Assembly (NCBI GenBank): GCA_947652605.1
Contig: OX393577.1
Location: forward strand, 47,157,494-47,221,493
DNA: 64,000 nt
Direction of reading: 5' to 3'
From: Elmis aenea
Lineage: Eukaryota; Arthropoda; Insecta; Coleoptera; Elmidae
The first letter of the stretch is position 1, and each line of letters begins with the position of its first letter. This document shows, piece after piece, positions 11,149 to 24,400 of the stretch. A program made the position numbers and the translations under genes. The notes under the pieces were generated by a model, which had not been told where the DNA came from, searched no databases, and saw nothing but the letters and a program-made list of their open reading frames with translations.

Positions 11149-14100
11149 GCGCCTATAAGAAATTAACGAAGTTGATGATGTTCCACAACAGACGAAACTA
11201 TTTCCAGAAAATTAAAGAGCCCAGAAAACAAAATATTGCCTATGAAATTGTTTTTAGGTTTTCGATATTTTAAACGATGGAGAATACAGGATGGATCAGA
11301 ACAAATCAGATTAAAATAGTTTTTATAGTATTAACTGGATGACAAAAAAGACTGTAATATTTTTTACGTATTTGCTTTGCTCCAATTAAAACACTTCGAA
11401 GTTCAGAACATAAGCGAGATTTTTGAACACCCTGTTTGTAAATATATTTATTCAAGACAACTTGACAATTTTCTACACAGAATTATTTTTTTCTCCATAA
11501 TAGCATTATATTTACGCTTTTGCCTAATTTTTATTGTTTACTGTCAATAGAGCTAAAAACTATTTGATTGATAATAAAAACCATTAAACATTTATTAAAA
11601 TAATTTGGACGACAATGCACGTGGATTACGTCACTTCCCAAAAAATCGTTAGAAAGCTTTTTTAAATTAATACAATATTACAATTTTAGATTATATTCCA
11701 AATATTTAACGTTTGAAAGGTAATTACCTACAACTTAACAATATCTGACTATGTGGGTTTATCAAATACATAAAAAGTAATGCATGCATAAATTAAAATA
11801 ACACTAAAATATTTATACAATTATGTGCATACATAGGTGCATAATTATGTATCGTGTAATGAATCTTTTAAAATTAAAGTCACTGTATAATTCATCAAAA
11901 TGTGTACGTAATACATAATAGGTAATATATTTGCATTTAATATACGATTATAATCGGGATCGCGTTTAGGTACACTCTTGGAGACATTAAAAGTATTAAC
12001 AATGCAATTTCTTTTTTCCATGTAGTAACATAATGTTGGATAGTAAAATTTCATTACACGTCTTTTCCATTTATTTATTTTTTCCCATAATTAAATTGTG
12101 TCTCATCTAATAATTTATTCGCTTCTTCATTTAAAGCAGCATAACTATTGCTTATATTTAAGATAAAACCTACTGAAGACTGTAACAAATTATTAGCTAA
12201 TACTTAGTTAGTAGCAAATCCAATCGGGACTGACTAGAGAGACATCGATTAATCGGTAAATAATTGGTAATCGTCTGTTATTCTGATTTTTAGTGCCTGA
12301 CTGCTGACGTAACTTTTTATTGATACAAAAACAAAACAATTTGATACAGTAACACTTGGCTATTAAGACATCCAGAAATATTAAAATGAAAATTGAAAAA
12401 CTATAACCACTTTCAGTGGATATAATCAATTCTTAAATTATAATGTAGGTTAGGTTTTATATACACAGAAAACATATCTGTTTTTTTCAGAACCGGATAT
12501 CATCATAGTATTTACAAGACAGTTAAAAACTGAATACCTGAATTGGATCTAACAAAAATTTGTTTCACAGCCCACGTAATTGATTTATTATCTATGGTTT
12601 TGCTATCAAAAATTACTAAATAGTGTAACCAATATTGGATTTTTTGCTTTGTTTATGCGTTCTTTGTTTCTTATCAGCTTATAGGTGAAACCCGACGTGA
12701 TTAATTCATGGCTTGCTTAACTTTTTTTCCATAAAAATCGTTTTTTAATTTTAGAGCCGTCAAATTCCAAAATAAATGTATCATGTGGCACATCATGAAA
12801 AAAGAAAAATAAGCTCTCGAATGGCTCTAAAATCAACTAAGGTTTGCATTTAAAAAAGAGCAAGTTATGCTGTAACTCGTAAAGTATGCAATATTAAAAT
12901 AAATGATTGCTGCCATTTTATAGCGATCAAAAATATCTACCTACCACTTTTATTATAAACTTTTTTGCTATATCCCATAGCAACTGAGATAAATTCATGT
13001 AAAAAGATATGACACATTTTTGGTTTTTCATCAACAAATTAGCCTTGAACTTTTATTCAAAAACAAAACATCGCTGTATTGCTCTATGAAGTAGGTAACT
13101 TTTGTCCCATTTAACCGACCTTGTATCTATTACGGTTTAAAAGTTACCGATGGTGAGCCTCGAATTCTGGACACACTGTATAGTTTACATATATATGCGC
13201 AAAAATATGGAAACAAACAAATATCTAGAATACTATTAAAAATATTCCAATGAAATTTGGTATCTGGCCGTTAGCGTATACTCCGGATTCGATAAAAATA
13301 ATGAGGTTGCCATATGACTTCCGGTTCAACCGGGCACGACCCTAAACTTTGAAATGTTAAATGGAACACCCTGTATATTTTAAATTTTTGGATTCCTCTT
13401 TAAATTTACATTTAAAAATGTATAAGGCTATATGGGTCTAAAGTCCAAAGTCAACCGTTTTCGTTAATTCACATTTTTATGAAAATTTGAGCGATACAGC
13501 ACTTTGAAAAGGCAAGTAAATTGTTTTTCGAGATTGGTTGACGATAAGCTAATTAACACTTTGCAACAACAACTATATTTTAGAAAGAGAATTTAATTTT
13601 GCAATTGCAAAATATATAGGGGGTTCTATTTAAGAAAACAGTGACATATCGGTGCGCAAAAGCAAAACACTGTGCACATTTGAAAATAATTTAAGGTTAT
13701 GTAGTAAATCACCACAAACAACTTTTATTGCATTTTTTTTTTCTAAAGTAATCACAAGACGAGATATTGACCCGTTACGTTAATTTTTGTTTGAACTGTA
13801 CCGGGTGATTCAGTTTGACTGTCGCACCCCTATAACTATTTATTTATTGAAAATAACACCAACAAACCTTATATATTTGAAAACGGCGACAAATTTTCTA
13901 TTAAATGATGTGCATTTGTAATCTCTACGATGACGTATGGCAAATCCGCGATAGGAAACTTTTTTTTTTTAAATTACATAGTATACATGTTTTCGTTGAT
14001 TCAGGTAGAGAATTTAATTCTGAATCCAACCATGGACTAAAAAAGTATGCATAAATAAGAAAATGTTCGAGAAAGATCAATTCAAAGTTTATTCAAATTA

Positions 14101-14775
14101 TAGCAAAAAGTTTTTTTCACATAACAAAAAACGATCAAATCTTAAAAATTATACTATAACTATCAATGCAAATGTAATTAAAAATTATAAAAATAAAAAC
14201 AAATAATAAATGTCGACATGCAAAAGTGACCGCCCTTCGCGTCCTCTATTTGTAAGCTTGCTTGATTGAAATTAGAGTCTAAAGACAATCGTGCAATTCT
14301 TTATATTTCTGCAGTTTCAATTGTTATAATTTTTACCGTATGTGTACTAACTAGTAAGGAATTGTAATTTTGCCACCCCTGCAAAGTGTCGCCCTCAGAC
14401 TGTGCTAGAGATGCCTTCGTGCTCGCGACGTCCCTGTTTTAGCTACAAAGCAAAAAATGCAGTTAAAAATTATTAACTGATATGTTGAAAACAAAAAAAC
14501 ACTCAAAAATCTTGAAAACAAAACATTACACCGATTAATTTCTTCATGTGGTCTAAGCTTGCTACCTTATTTAAATTTAAAAAATGTGTAATTAGTAACA
14601 TAACTACAAGATGACATGCAAACAAAGTATAAAACTTTGAATTTTGTGAATTGCTTAAAAATTTTTACTCTTTGTAAAACACTAAACATAGGTCTCAAAA
14701 AATCAATTTCAATTTTTAAAATTTTTATTTCTTCAATCTGATCAGCCACAACGGTATGACCAAACTCAAAATTCA
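11149..14775. other. Intergenic stretch between the esterase-like gene and the calpain 3' end
   Basis: No gene seen. It holds transposon fragments: a lone right end of the TA-flanked palindromic class near 11408-11434 (AAGCGAGAT then ACACCCTG), a fragment with CGATTAATCGG at about 12240-12330 related to the hAT element at 51822, further lone ends near 13150-13190 and 13360-13376, and a block at 13600-13800 that matches 35880-36067. The rest is plain AT-rich sequence. Confidence 0.5.
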
Positions 14776-14783
14776 ATGTATAT

Positions 14784-15019
14784 CAGTGGCAGCTCGTAAG
14801 AATTTACACTGGAGGGGCTGTAACAATAAACGTGACAAAAATTTTCACATAGGTGGCGTTTAAAAATTCACATTACCAGTAAAAATTAAAGCATAAATAT
14901 CACTTATGTATAAAACTATTAGTGAAATTTTTATTTTATTTATTCACATATATGTATTCTTCGCTTTTTCTGGTTCACAAATTTATCAGCCCCTCAGTTC
15001 TATGGATGAGCCGCCCCTG
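14784..15019. mobile_element. hAT MITE with ATGTATAT duplication
   Basis: The 236-bp element has ends CAGTGGCAGCTCGT and, reversed, CAGGGGCGGCTCATCC. An exact 8-bp duplication ATGTATAT lies at 14776-14783 and 15020-15027. It lies downstream of the calpain stop codon. Confidence 0.75.
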
Positions 15020-15417
15020 ATGTATATCAATAGTTTTATTGATTAAAATAAAACTTTTGTTTGATTTTTAACTATATAAGATTTTTTTTTAAATTCACTA
15101 TAATACTTAAACAATATTTTAAGACCAATTACGAGTTTTAAGGAGGGTCATTTTAGTCAAAAGGAAGGTCTATACAACCAAGTAGAAGAAATCACACTAT
15201 TTTTTGTTGAATATTAAATTTAATTGGCGTTAATAATTGTGAATAATTACAATATATAACTTACATTTATAAAAATAGCAAAAAAATTAAATATTTATTA
15301 GAAGCTAAATCGTTTAAATCACATTTAATGGTATAATAGGGAACAATTTAAAATCAATAATATTTAGAACATTTAACTTCCCTTCTAGGGTAACAATATA
15401 ACATTAAAAACAATAAC

Positions 15418-15423
15418 TTTATT
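15418..15423 (-). terminator. Polyadenylation signal of the calpain gene
   Basis: AATAAA on the minus strand about 43 bases after the stop codon (stop ends at 15466). Further AATAAA-like hexamers occur near 15294, so the cleavage site is not certain. Confidence 0.5.
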
Positions 15424-15465
15424 TAAATAGAACACATGATCTTAGATTGGTGTAATGTTAAAATT

Positions 15466-18400
15466 TTAAGAATATAAAGTCGTTTCAATCCATTCTTCTA
15501 ATGTAAATGTAGCATTTCCTGTACTATTTGTGTCTTTATTATTGAAGAAATCTGCAAAAAGAATATCAAAAAATCAAGTTGATATATAAATATTAAAATA
15601 ATATAATTAACTTACCAATCATAGTTTTAAGTTTAACTGCAGACATAATAAAATCATCAAAAGTTATCTCTCCACTTTTGCTACCATAACGATGCATTAG
15701 TATATTCAGTACGTGATTGTTGAGACGATAACCTGCCGAATGAAGAGCTTGTCGCAGTTCAAACCCACTAAGAGCTCCAGAGTTGTCCTTATCATACAGT
15801 TTGAAGACACCCTTAAATATGAAAATACATCAATTATATGATAAGTAAGAAATTAAATATCTTACTACATAATTTACAAAGTAGAATCAAAAATTGAAAC
15901 AGCTTTGTAATTTTCAATTACAGAAGCAATTATTGTGTTGTGTTTTTTAAATACACAGATTGCAATGATTTTGAGAATGATTCAAAATAAAACACTCTAT
16001 CAAGCTAAGAAAAAAGTATACAGGGTGGTCCAAATTCGATGGGATTGCATGGGTATCTCGCTTAATAGGCAAGATAGAGAAACGGTTAAATTGCCAAAAA
16101 TGGGCAGTTTTGTGGGGCATACTCAGAACCGTTTTCAAAAATATTCTATCATTTCCGGTTTTTGAGATATTAGAGAAAAACTGTTTTTTTGCCATATGAA
16201 TAATGTGTCATATCTCCGTTATTGTTGTAAATGTCGAAAAAGTTTATTAACAATATTTTTAGATATTTTTATGTTCAGTTTGATTACACTAAAAAAAAAA
16301 AAATTGCGCTCGCCGTTAAAAAGTTATGACACAAACTTGCCTTTTTTTAAATAGAAGGTATAGTTGGCTATGGCCTATTTAAACTCCTTATTTTTTCTCA
16401 TTTCAAATATATAAGGGTTCATGTATTTATTTTCAATAATACGCAAGTTACAAAGGTTTTTCAATTTTTTTAAAGATGAAAAGCAAAAAGTAGGCTGTCA
16501 AAACAAAAAAAAAATCAAGAAAAACAGAAAATGATAAAATATATTTGACAATTGTTTTGTTTTTCCCAAAAAACTGCACATTTTTGGTAATTTAACCGTT
16601 TCTCTATCTTGCTTATTAAGCGATATACCCATGCAATCCCATCGAATTTGAACCACCCTGTACTATGCAACGTGCAAAAAAAGTTGTTGAAACAAATATA
16701 AACCTTACCATGTACACAATTTTGAGCAATTTACAAAAGTATAAAGTTTATTGGAGGTTTCTAATAAAACAAAAAATTTGTAAGGGTAGGACGGACATGC
16801 AGTATATAAAAAATCTTAGTCATGATTTTTGAAAAATTTTGTAAGTATGCTTTTGTTGTAACATAATTGAACTTCCAAAACAATTTAATAATTTACATGA
16901 TTTTTATTGAAATGAAATAGTGTACAGCACTCAAAAGATATGTTTAGTATATGAAAATCACTTCATATTTACCTTCCAGTTTTTTATATCAACCCACAAA
17001 CTTTTAAATTCTTCATATCCTAACTTGCCAGATCGATCAGCATCTAACATAGCTACCATACTTCGACATATGTCTTTGGAAAAACCTTGATTTTTCATTT
17101 CTAAAAAAATATAAATATTGATACATTTCCAAAACTGAAATCCCAAGAAGCGTAAGAGCACCAAACTGCATTTGCTAAAATAAAATCGCCTAACACGACC
17201 ATAAAAAATAACTAAGTTCACTAAGAAACAATTGAATGAAGATCATATAAATTATCATGTACATTAAATCACAAGTAGTTTCCAAGTTATGAAAACACAT
17301 GAATACAAATAACAGCAAAAACAATACAACAAAAAGTGCAATGCTATTCTCAGAACTTTCAAAAAATTTGAAACAAAATTATTTGAAAATTTTTGAATGA
17401 TCTAGATCAGGGGTCGGCTATATGTTTTTTACTTCGAGTACCATATATTAATAATTTTTAACCTTAATCATTTCTTGAGTGCCATCAACAATTTTGACCT
17501 TTGCTAGGGAGTGCCTAAAAGTAGATTTTTTTACGATTCAATCCATTATTTTCAAATTTTTAATTCCGTAAATTTTACATTTTGCCACCCCGATCTATAA
17601 ATAATTAAGGAAAGTTTTCTTCGTGCCACTTAAAAAATTGTAGGATGCCATTGGGTTGCCAACCCCTGATCTAGATTTTCCATAAAAATTTTGATCGTAA
17701 GTTGGGAACTACTCATAAACAATTAATGAAAAAAACAAAAGAATGAAATGCCCCAAACAAATATCAACACAGAAGTCTTACCGACTATTTACGTATATAG
17801 AGCATTAAAAGTTAAACATTGCTGAGTAAAATCTATTGGTATTTTCCAATGGATAAAGGTGGAAGAACATACATATTCGCATGTCGTTATACATCTGAAA
17901 ACTTGGTAAATTCTAATAAAGCATTCAAAAAAGTTGTCTTGTGACGTCACTTTGGAAAAAAGACAAATCTGCATTCCACTTGAAAAATAGTACTTACATA
18001 ATCAATGCATTTTTGATATGGTACAATGTACTATTGTTTATTAGCATTTCTACTGAGTGATAATATAAATAGTTTGTTAATATCAAAGAGTATGTAAATT
18101 GCAAAAACTCATACTGCTTCACAAAAATAGAACGAAATCACCTTATACAGGGTATTTAAAATTCGAGTTTAAATATGGGGATCTCACTTTTTATAATAGC
18201 TAGAGATAGGTTTAAATTTGGCAAAGTTGCTAAATTCGGTGCTCATTAATAATTCAAAGAGAAATTGGAAATATCTTAAACGGTATCCGAGAAAATTAGG
18301 TAAAACTGAAAAATACGATTTTTGAAGATTTTTAACTCCTTTGGATTACAAAATATTTCAAATGTGTAAAAACATTGCCCAAGCAACTTTTTATCTGAAT

Positions 18401-21400
18401 CGGATAGTGACCACTAATTTTTCCTAGATCGATTCGTTTTGGTTTTACGACAACAAACTTTGTTTTGTCTTGTGAATGCAATTTTTGCTATTTACATAAT
18501 CAAATAGAATTTTTTTGGCTTCATTGATGTTTCAGGGTCGCATTTACCATTAGGTGCATGAGGCGCAGACTCGAGGCCTCACTTTCTTTAAAGTTACTAT
18601 CAACTGGTGAGATTTCTGAAGGTGACAAGAAGAAACCACAAATAATAATTGACTATAATATAACAAAATCAGGTGTAGATCCCCTGGACAAGCTTGTTCG
18701 AACATATACTGTAAAAAGATAAACACCAAGATGGCCTGTTACAGTTTTTTATATTCATTTGCGATAAGCTAATTTTGGACGGAAAGCTATTTAAACATAA
18801 ATATGTATTAGATATATTTGACATATTTTTAAAGAAGTATGTAGATCAAGACAAGTATATGACTAGTGTTAATAAAATTTTACGAACTCATGGGAATGAT
18901 ATTGACAGGAAAAATTTATTATTATTATTATTATTGACGAAGTCAAACAATTCTTAGTTTGGATAAAAAAAGATAATTTTTCAATTAAAATGTGTACAAA
19001 TTTAAAAACGATGTGTTCATGTTTATCCTCCTGAATGTAAAAACTATTTTAAAAATAGGCCTATTCCTCTCGTAATTTTGTTCAGATTAACGGAGATGCG
19101 TACCATCAGTTACCGGGAAATCAGTGTTGTACCTGTTTTAACACGTGTTATTTTTATTTTATGAAATTGAGTTTTTATAGACATGAAGACTTTTTCAAAA
19201 AGATTTTTTGAAAATCGATAAATTTAATTAGCGGATATGAATGTTTGCAGCTTTTTTTTTTACTATGTACTGACTTGATCTGATTTTTTGGGGCCTCATA
19301 ATGGTGTTGAGCCTAGGGCCTCCAAAAGTGTGTACAGATTTAAAAACGATGTGTTCATGTTTACCCTCCTGAATGTAAAAACTATTTTAAAAATATGCCT
19401 CGACACCGAAAGGTACAAGAGGAACCGATTAAGAAGAAGAAGAAAAATATGCCTAATTCCTATCATAATTTTATCCAGATAATGGATAGGGCCTCCAAAA
19501 GTGTAAATGCGGCACTGGATGTATCACACATGGTATTTTACTTCTACATTCATTGTCAAATTTGTAAAATTGAATTTTGAACAACAACCACTATAAATCA
19601 GGTAGGCCGGTCATTGCAGTTTATATCGTTGCCATGACAATGAATCAACAAATCAGGGACCCGAACCGAACCGGAACTAGATTAAAATCCAGAACAAACC
19701 AGTGCATTTTTTATAAACCGTGAACCGGAACTGAACCTTTTAGTTAAAATATCACAAAACTGCAAAATCAAATCGAACTGAACCGACTGGTGTGAACCGG
19801 TTCAAACTGCTTCAACCGGTTTACATAAAGGTTGGGAACAATTAAGTTTTTTAATGACACTGTATATTTTATATCTTTGCAATTTTGATTACATTTGACG
19901 CAAAATAGAAAAGTTACAGACAGACAATTCAATTTGTAAATATGCATACTGCATAGTCATCATAAACATATTTGAAAAACATGTACCTACTTTTTAAAAC
20001 TTTCTAATAAAAACAAAAAAGACATTGAACCGGAACTGAACCATTGCCACCGAACCGGTTACCGAATCATTACAAAATAAAAACCAGTGGTTTAAAACGT
20101 TACCCGTAAAATTGAAACTTATCCAACCGGTAACTGGAACTGAACCGTAATTCTTTGCGGTTCGGGTCCATGCAACAAACTAAATTTTTTTTTAAACTAA
20201 TAACTTGTGATTAATTCAACTGAAAAATTGGGAACCAAGACCCGATTGTCCTATTAAATACAAAAATGTATGGTCATCCTGTACATGATTTGTTTTATTT
20301 TTGATTTTTTGTAATCATAAGCATCATTAACAAAATAAAAAGCATTTTCTTATAATAAATCACTTTTAAATTAAAGCATTTTCAACAGCAAAACACAACA
20401 CTACACATTTGAAACCCAAAAGTAGGCGCAACAATAAATGAAACATATTTAACAACATTCAGATTTTTACATAAACCTACCAGAAGACATTGCATTGGAC
20501 ACATGAGCAGTCGTAGAAGCAGGTTCATTAACGGGGACTAAATCAGCTAAAGCGGAATCCTTACAAAATCTTGTACAGATTAAGCCTAGTAAGGCAGTGA
20601 GAAAACTGTTGTTGTTTTCAGAAGTGGTGACGCCATCTCTTACACTCGCTTCGACACCTCTCACATTGCCTTTACTAACGGGCAACTCTACAGCCACAAA
20701 TAAACACACATCACATAAAACACAAAACACAAAGGATACCCACAAGAACCCTCATTAATCGAAAATTAATTTGGTAGCAAGTAAAATGATCAAGTATGAC
20801 TTTATTTATTCAACATGGCACGATTTCTTATATAACATAAAAAAACATAAAGCTGTGATTGTAAATGTTACAATATAAAACTAATATGCTGTTAGAGTGA
20901 ATGGGCAAAACACCAAAAGATGTCTTCCTTTCTTTTTAAAACATGCATATCAAAATGATAATAAATATCGGGTCTAGGAAGATTCACCGAAAAGCAATTC
21001 ACCAAATATCAATTCACCGCATAAGCAATTCACCGCATCGTAGAAAAATAAATGGATATAAATTACATGAAATATATTAATCAAAGATCAGAGAGTAATA
21101 TATTTATTGAAAAAATATTGTCAAACAATTATAATATAGCAACAATAAATCTTTCATTTTTTCTTTATATCTGTATAAATGAATTTTAATTCAAATTATT
21201 TTAAAATAGTGCACCTAGTTTGACAAAAGTAACAATATTCGAAAAAAGCAACTATTACAACCAAAATCGATTCAGAAAAATTGCTTTTATCGAGTATTTA
21301 CCGTATTTGGGTTAAATCCATCAACAAGTTTTATTTGTGTCTTACTGTGTAATAATTGCTCTAGACCTGTGAATATTAATACGTAAAACAACGTTTGAGG

Positions 21401-24400
21401 GTCCAAGCACCTTATAGAGCCATAGTTAAAAACAATAAAAATATAAGTAATAAGTACTTAACCCCAAAAAGTACAGCCAATGTACAGGATAGCATGGTCA
21501 TTCACAATATATTACTTTCTGATCTTTGATTAATATATTTCCTGTAATTTATATTCATTCATTTTTCGATGATGCGGTGAATTGCGTATGCGGTGAATTG
21601 CTGTTGGTGAATTGCTGTCTGTGAATTGCTTTTCGGTGAATCTTCCGGATACCATAAATATCAATATTCATATTCGTTTGCATTATATTGCCAAGTCCTT
21701 ACAAATTATTGTAATTATGCAGTCACCTTCAACCTAATGCACCCCTTTTACTTAAAAAAAATATGTTGAATCTTATTGTATTATTTTATTATTATTTCCA
21801 TGGCATCATCAATTAATATGAACAGTGTCAGTCACAGCGCAATCATTTTTGCACCTTGGCCTTAAAAACAAAAACATCAAGCGCCCTTTGCTAAAAATCT
21901 TGCCGCCCCAATATGTATCTGCGATTTACCGTCAGTGCACTGTGATTCCCCTTTTAAAAAGGGCTCGAAACCGAAAAAAAAATTGGTTAATGGTTAACCA
22001 AAATCGAGAAGTGTTTTTATAACGGTTTTTGGTTATAAACCGGTTAAAAACAGTTTTTTTTTCAAAAAACTGGTTTTTAACATAAGTTAGATTGGAAATG
22101 CAAGGTATGAAAAGATATTATCTATTTATAATTTTATAATATACTAGGCGATTTACCCGGCGTTGCACGGGTGATTACAATTCTCTTTTATCAATCACAG
22201 ACTACTCGCGCTCCGCGCTCGCCCTCGGCGGACGATACGTTCCCGGCCGTTTAATCCGTTGGATCCTAAATAGTAACTGTGCAAAATTTGGTCCTGATCG
22301 GTCAACGGACCTAGGATTCTATAGCGAACAAACAAACACACAAACAAACAAACAAACAAACAAGCTCTTTTATATACAGGGTGTCCCCTTTATCACCGCG
22401 AATATTTCTAAGAACAAATTTTAAGTAAATTTTTTTCCTAAAATCAAATGCTAAGCTGATATCAACACTTACTTGATTTTTTTACACTTCTGCATTTATA
22501 AGACTCTGTAGCCGAAAATATCAATTTTATCGTAAAATACCTTAAAGCTTTTTAATAGAGCATGAAATTCTCTACAAAATTAGTTTCATCTATTTTTTGT
22601 CACAGGCAATGGTTTGAGAGTTATAAAGCAGTTTGTCCAAAAAAATGTAAAACATTTACAAAATTTGATTGTTTCTTAGACTTTGCAACCGCTGTATCTT
22701 TAAAACGAAAGGTTGTACAAAAAAACCAACGGCCCATTCCGGATAGCAAATTTTATGGGCTACAACTTTGGTCAAGTGAAATTTTTTGAAAATCAAACCG
22801 ATTTTCCGGAAAAGCTGAAATAAAGGAATAGAATGCAAAAACAAAATTTCCTACAAATATTGTTTTGTATTTAAAAATGCTTTTAAAGAGAGTGCGATTA
22901 CGTGATTGAAAATGATGGAGGTCATTTTGAACACTTATTGAAGTAATTTTGTGGTTACATGTTAATTTTATTGCGTCCAGATGGATTTGCATTGTTTTGC
23001 ATTTTATCGTTTTTTTTTTCACCTTTTTCACTATTATAAACATTTCTATGATACATTTAGTTTTATTGAACAACATATTTACCGAAGTTGTAGTCCGTTA
23101 AATGCCTTATCCGCAATAGGCATCCGTTTTGCTCTACGACGTTTCGTTAAAAAGATGCGGCGTTTTTAAAAATTTACATAACTTATTTATATGCAATTTT
23201 ACAATTTTTTGTTAAATTTGTTCGTTAGCTCCTTAAAAATAATGATAAGGGGTGGTTTCCTGAAGAATTTCAAACTTCATAAAAAGCTTTGAAACTGATG
23301 AGATACATAATTTTATGAATGTTGCCGATGCTATGGCATTTTTAAATACAAAATATCATAATTACCGGGAGTTTTTGTTTTTCGAAAACGATAAAATGCA
23401 AAACAATGCAAATCCATCTAGACACAATAAAATTAACATGTAACCACAAAATTACTTCAATAAGTGTTCAAAATGACCTCCATCATTCAATTACGTAATC
23501 GCACTCTCTTTAAAAGCATTTTTAAATACAAAACCATATATGTAGGATATTTTGTTTTTGCACTCTATTCCTTATTTTCAGCTTCGGTTCAATTTTCCGA
23601 AAATTTCACTTGTCCAAAGTTGTAGCACATAAAATTTGCTATCCGGAATGGGCCGTTGTTTTTTTTGTACAACCTTTCGTTTTAAAGATACAGCGGTTGC
23701 AAGATCTAAGAAACAATTCAATTTTGTAAATTTTTTACATTTTTTTGTACAAACTGCTTTATAACTCTCAAACCATTGCCTGCAGACAAAAAATAAATTA
23801 AACTAATTTTGTAGAGAATATCATGCTCTATTAAAAAGCTTAAAGGTATTTTACGATAAAATTGATATTTTCGGCTACAGAGTCTTATAAATGCAGAAGT
23901 GTAAAAAAATCAAGTAAGTGTTGATATCAGCTTAGCATTTGATTTTAGGAAAAAAATTTACTTGAAATTTTTTCTTAGAAAAAGGTCCTCTATCACCACT
24001 TAAAATATTCGCGGTGATAACGGGGACACCCTGTATATAGATTTACAAACAAGCGTTTAGTAATGAGTTCTGGTAAACTAATCGCATTTAATACAGATTT
24101 TGTATTTTTTAAAGTAATTTTTATTGAAGAAAGATGTTATAAAAACCGGGTTTTAATTATTTTATTTAAAGGTTGCCGTTTTTTTGTCATTAAAAATAAC
24201 GGTTTCGGTTAAAAATCACTTTTACGGACTTAAAAAAAACGTTTTTTTAACCGGTTAAACAACCGATTTTCTTGCCCTGCTTTTAAACCAATAGTAAAAA
24301 TGGCCCTGCGCGCTAACCTGATGGATGAATTCAAGAGTTGACACTGGAAATCCCCGTTTTTCCGTTTATAGTCAATCATCTTATGAAATTTGGCAGCAGA

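Larger units (their letters stand above)
18148..19645. mobile_element. Interrupted family A palindrome
   Basis: The left arm (18148-18532) matches 9986-10380 closely, starting CAGGGTATTTAAAATTCGAG. The sequence resumes at 19518 (GATGTATCACACATGG) with the loop region of the family (GGCCGGTC then GCCATGACAA). Between these lies a separate hAT-like insertion (18533-19517). A second hAT MITE follows at 19654. The right arm is lost. Confidence 0.65.
21959..24279. mobile_element. hAT element with two nested insertions
   Basis: The ends are AAGGGCTCGAAACCG and, reversed, CAGGGCAAGAAAATCGG. An exact 8-bp duplication CTTTTAAA is at 21951-21958 and 24280-24287. Subterminal AACCGGTTAAA motifs occur at both ends. 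Inside is a retroelement tail-like repeat (from 22144), and inside that a 1657-bp palindrome (22377-24033). Without the insertions this hAT element would be under 500 bp. Confidence 0.75.

Noticed and set aside
22562..23169. Several 60-107-codon frames
   Set aside because: They lie in the arms of the 22377-24033 palindrome and have mirror-image partners in the other arm.
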